NCBI RefSeq assembly: GCF_004339095.1
Contig: NZ_SMGQ01000019.1
Coordinates: 1 to 64,000 of the forward strand
DNA from: Natranaerovirga hydrolytica
Lineage (GTDB): Bacteria > Bacillota > Clostridia > Lachnospirales > DSM-24629
Direction of reading: 5' to 3'
DNA length: 64,000 bases
Translations under genes and position numbers: made by a program
In this document: positions 63,900 to 64,000 of the stretch, in pieces
Layout: each line of letters starts with the position of its first letter
Position numbering within the stretch: position 1 is the stretch's first letter
The notes under the pieces: model-generated
The model's database searches: none
Told to the model about the DNA's origin: nothing
What the model saw: the letters and a program-made list of their open reading frames with translations, nothing else

Positions 63900-64000
63900 T
63901 TATTTAACCTCCTTCTCCTTTATAACAAATTTATTAATATAAACTTGTTGAGCGGCTTGAACAATACTACTTGTTATCCAGTATATACCTAAACCTGCTG
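63900..64000 (-). CDS. yidC: YidC/SpoIIIJ membrane insertase, C-terminal end (partial)
   Basis: The minus strand from 63998 reads AGLGIYWITSSIVQAAQQ, then VYINKFVIKEKEVK and a TAA stop at 63902-63900. This matches the last membrane segment and tail of YidC/Oxa1 proteins (YWI...QQ...N). The gene continues beyond the right edge. It is the expected neighbour of jag, 3 bases before its start codon. Confidence 0.85.
   Translation of the reverse strand, partial: AGLGIYWITSSIVQAAQQVYINKFVIKEKEVK

Overview
The window is AT-rich DNA from a low-GC Gram-positive bacterium, most likely a spore-forming anaerobic clostridium near Lachnospirales. Pointers to this are a two-polypeptide 2-oxoacid:ferredoxin oxidoreductase, a YyaC-type sporulation protein, a PdaA-like deacetylase, DegS/DegU-like and NarL-type two-component pairs, a serS T-box, DUF3881 and DUF5711 proteins, and a FabK-type fatty acid operon. 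The species cannot be named from the sequence alone.

Chromosomal position: at the right edge, the minus-strand series yidC (partial), jag, mnmE, mnmG, rsmG, a Noc/ParB-like gene, then parA and parB with two parS sites, is the classic origin-proximal block. oriC/dnaA should lie a short distance beyond position 64000. Most genes are on the minus strand, reading away from that origin (leading strand). The left edge ends in the promoter and leader of an rRNA operon whose genes are outside the window.

Layout from left to right: (1) 1-6.6 kb: rRNA promoter/leader, cvpA-DUF5711-YkvI operon, pepF, and a JAMM-like/TM/LysM protein. (2) 7-14.1 kb: yyaC, a lone PTS IIC protein downstream of niaR, sfsA, pdaA-like, and a TetR-controlled ABC exporter. 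(3) 14.2-23.5 kb: an 11-gene type II fatty acid operon, fabH-acpP-fabK-fabD-fabG-fabF-accB-fabZ-accC-accD-accA, with FabT-like operators but no fabT in view. (4) 23.7-28.9 kb: a histidine kinase/response regulator pair next to an ABC exporter with two permeases. (5) 29-32.4 kb: 2-oxoacid:ferredoxin oxidoreductase. (6) 32.5-45.3 kb: mtnN, aroK, LexA-boxed dinB, a DnaA-box cluster, trxA, CPBP protease, MgtC, trmB, uvsE, DUF3881 and ArsR-type genes. (7) 45.3-49.4 kb: T-box-controlled serS, an HD-GYP protein and a HAD phosphatase. (8) 49.5-64 kb: parAB with DUF4446, NERD protein, argS, DegSU-like pair, alpha/beta hydrolase, GNAT, noc-like, rsmG, mnmG, mnmE, jag, yidC.

The less ordinary content is mostly between genes. 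There are dispersed palindromic repeat families, a parS core at the centre of a 42-bp perfect palindrome that also looks like a terminator, and a hairpin-flanked element between argS and the NERD gene. There are also a four-box DnaA cluster, a Noc-box-like site beside the noc-like gene, and a structured segment that may be an RNA. No CRISPR array, tRNA, prophage or complete insertion sequence was recognised.
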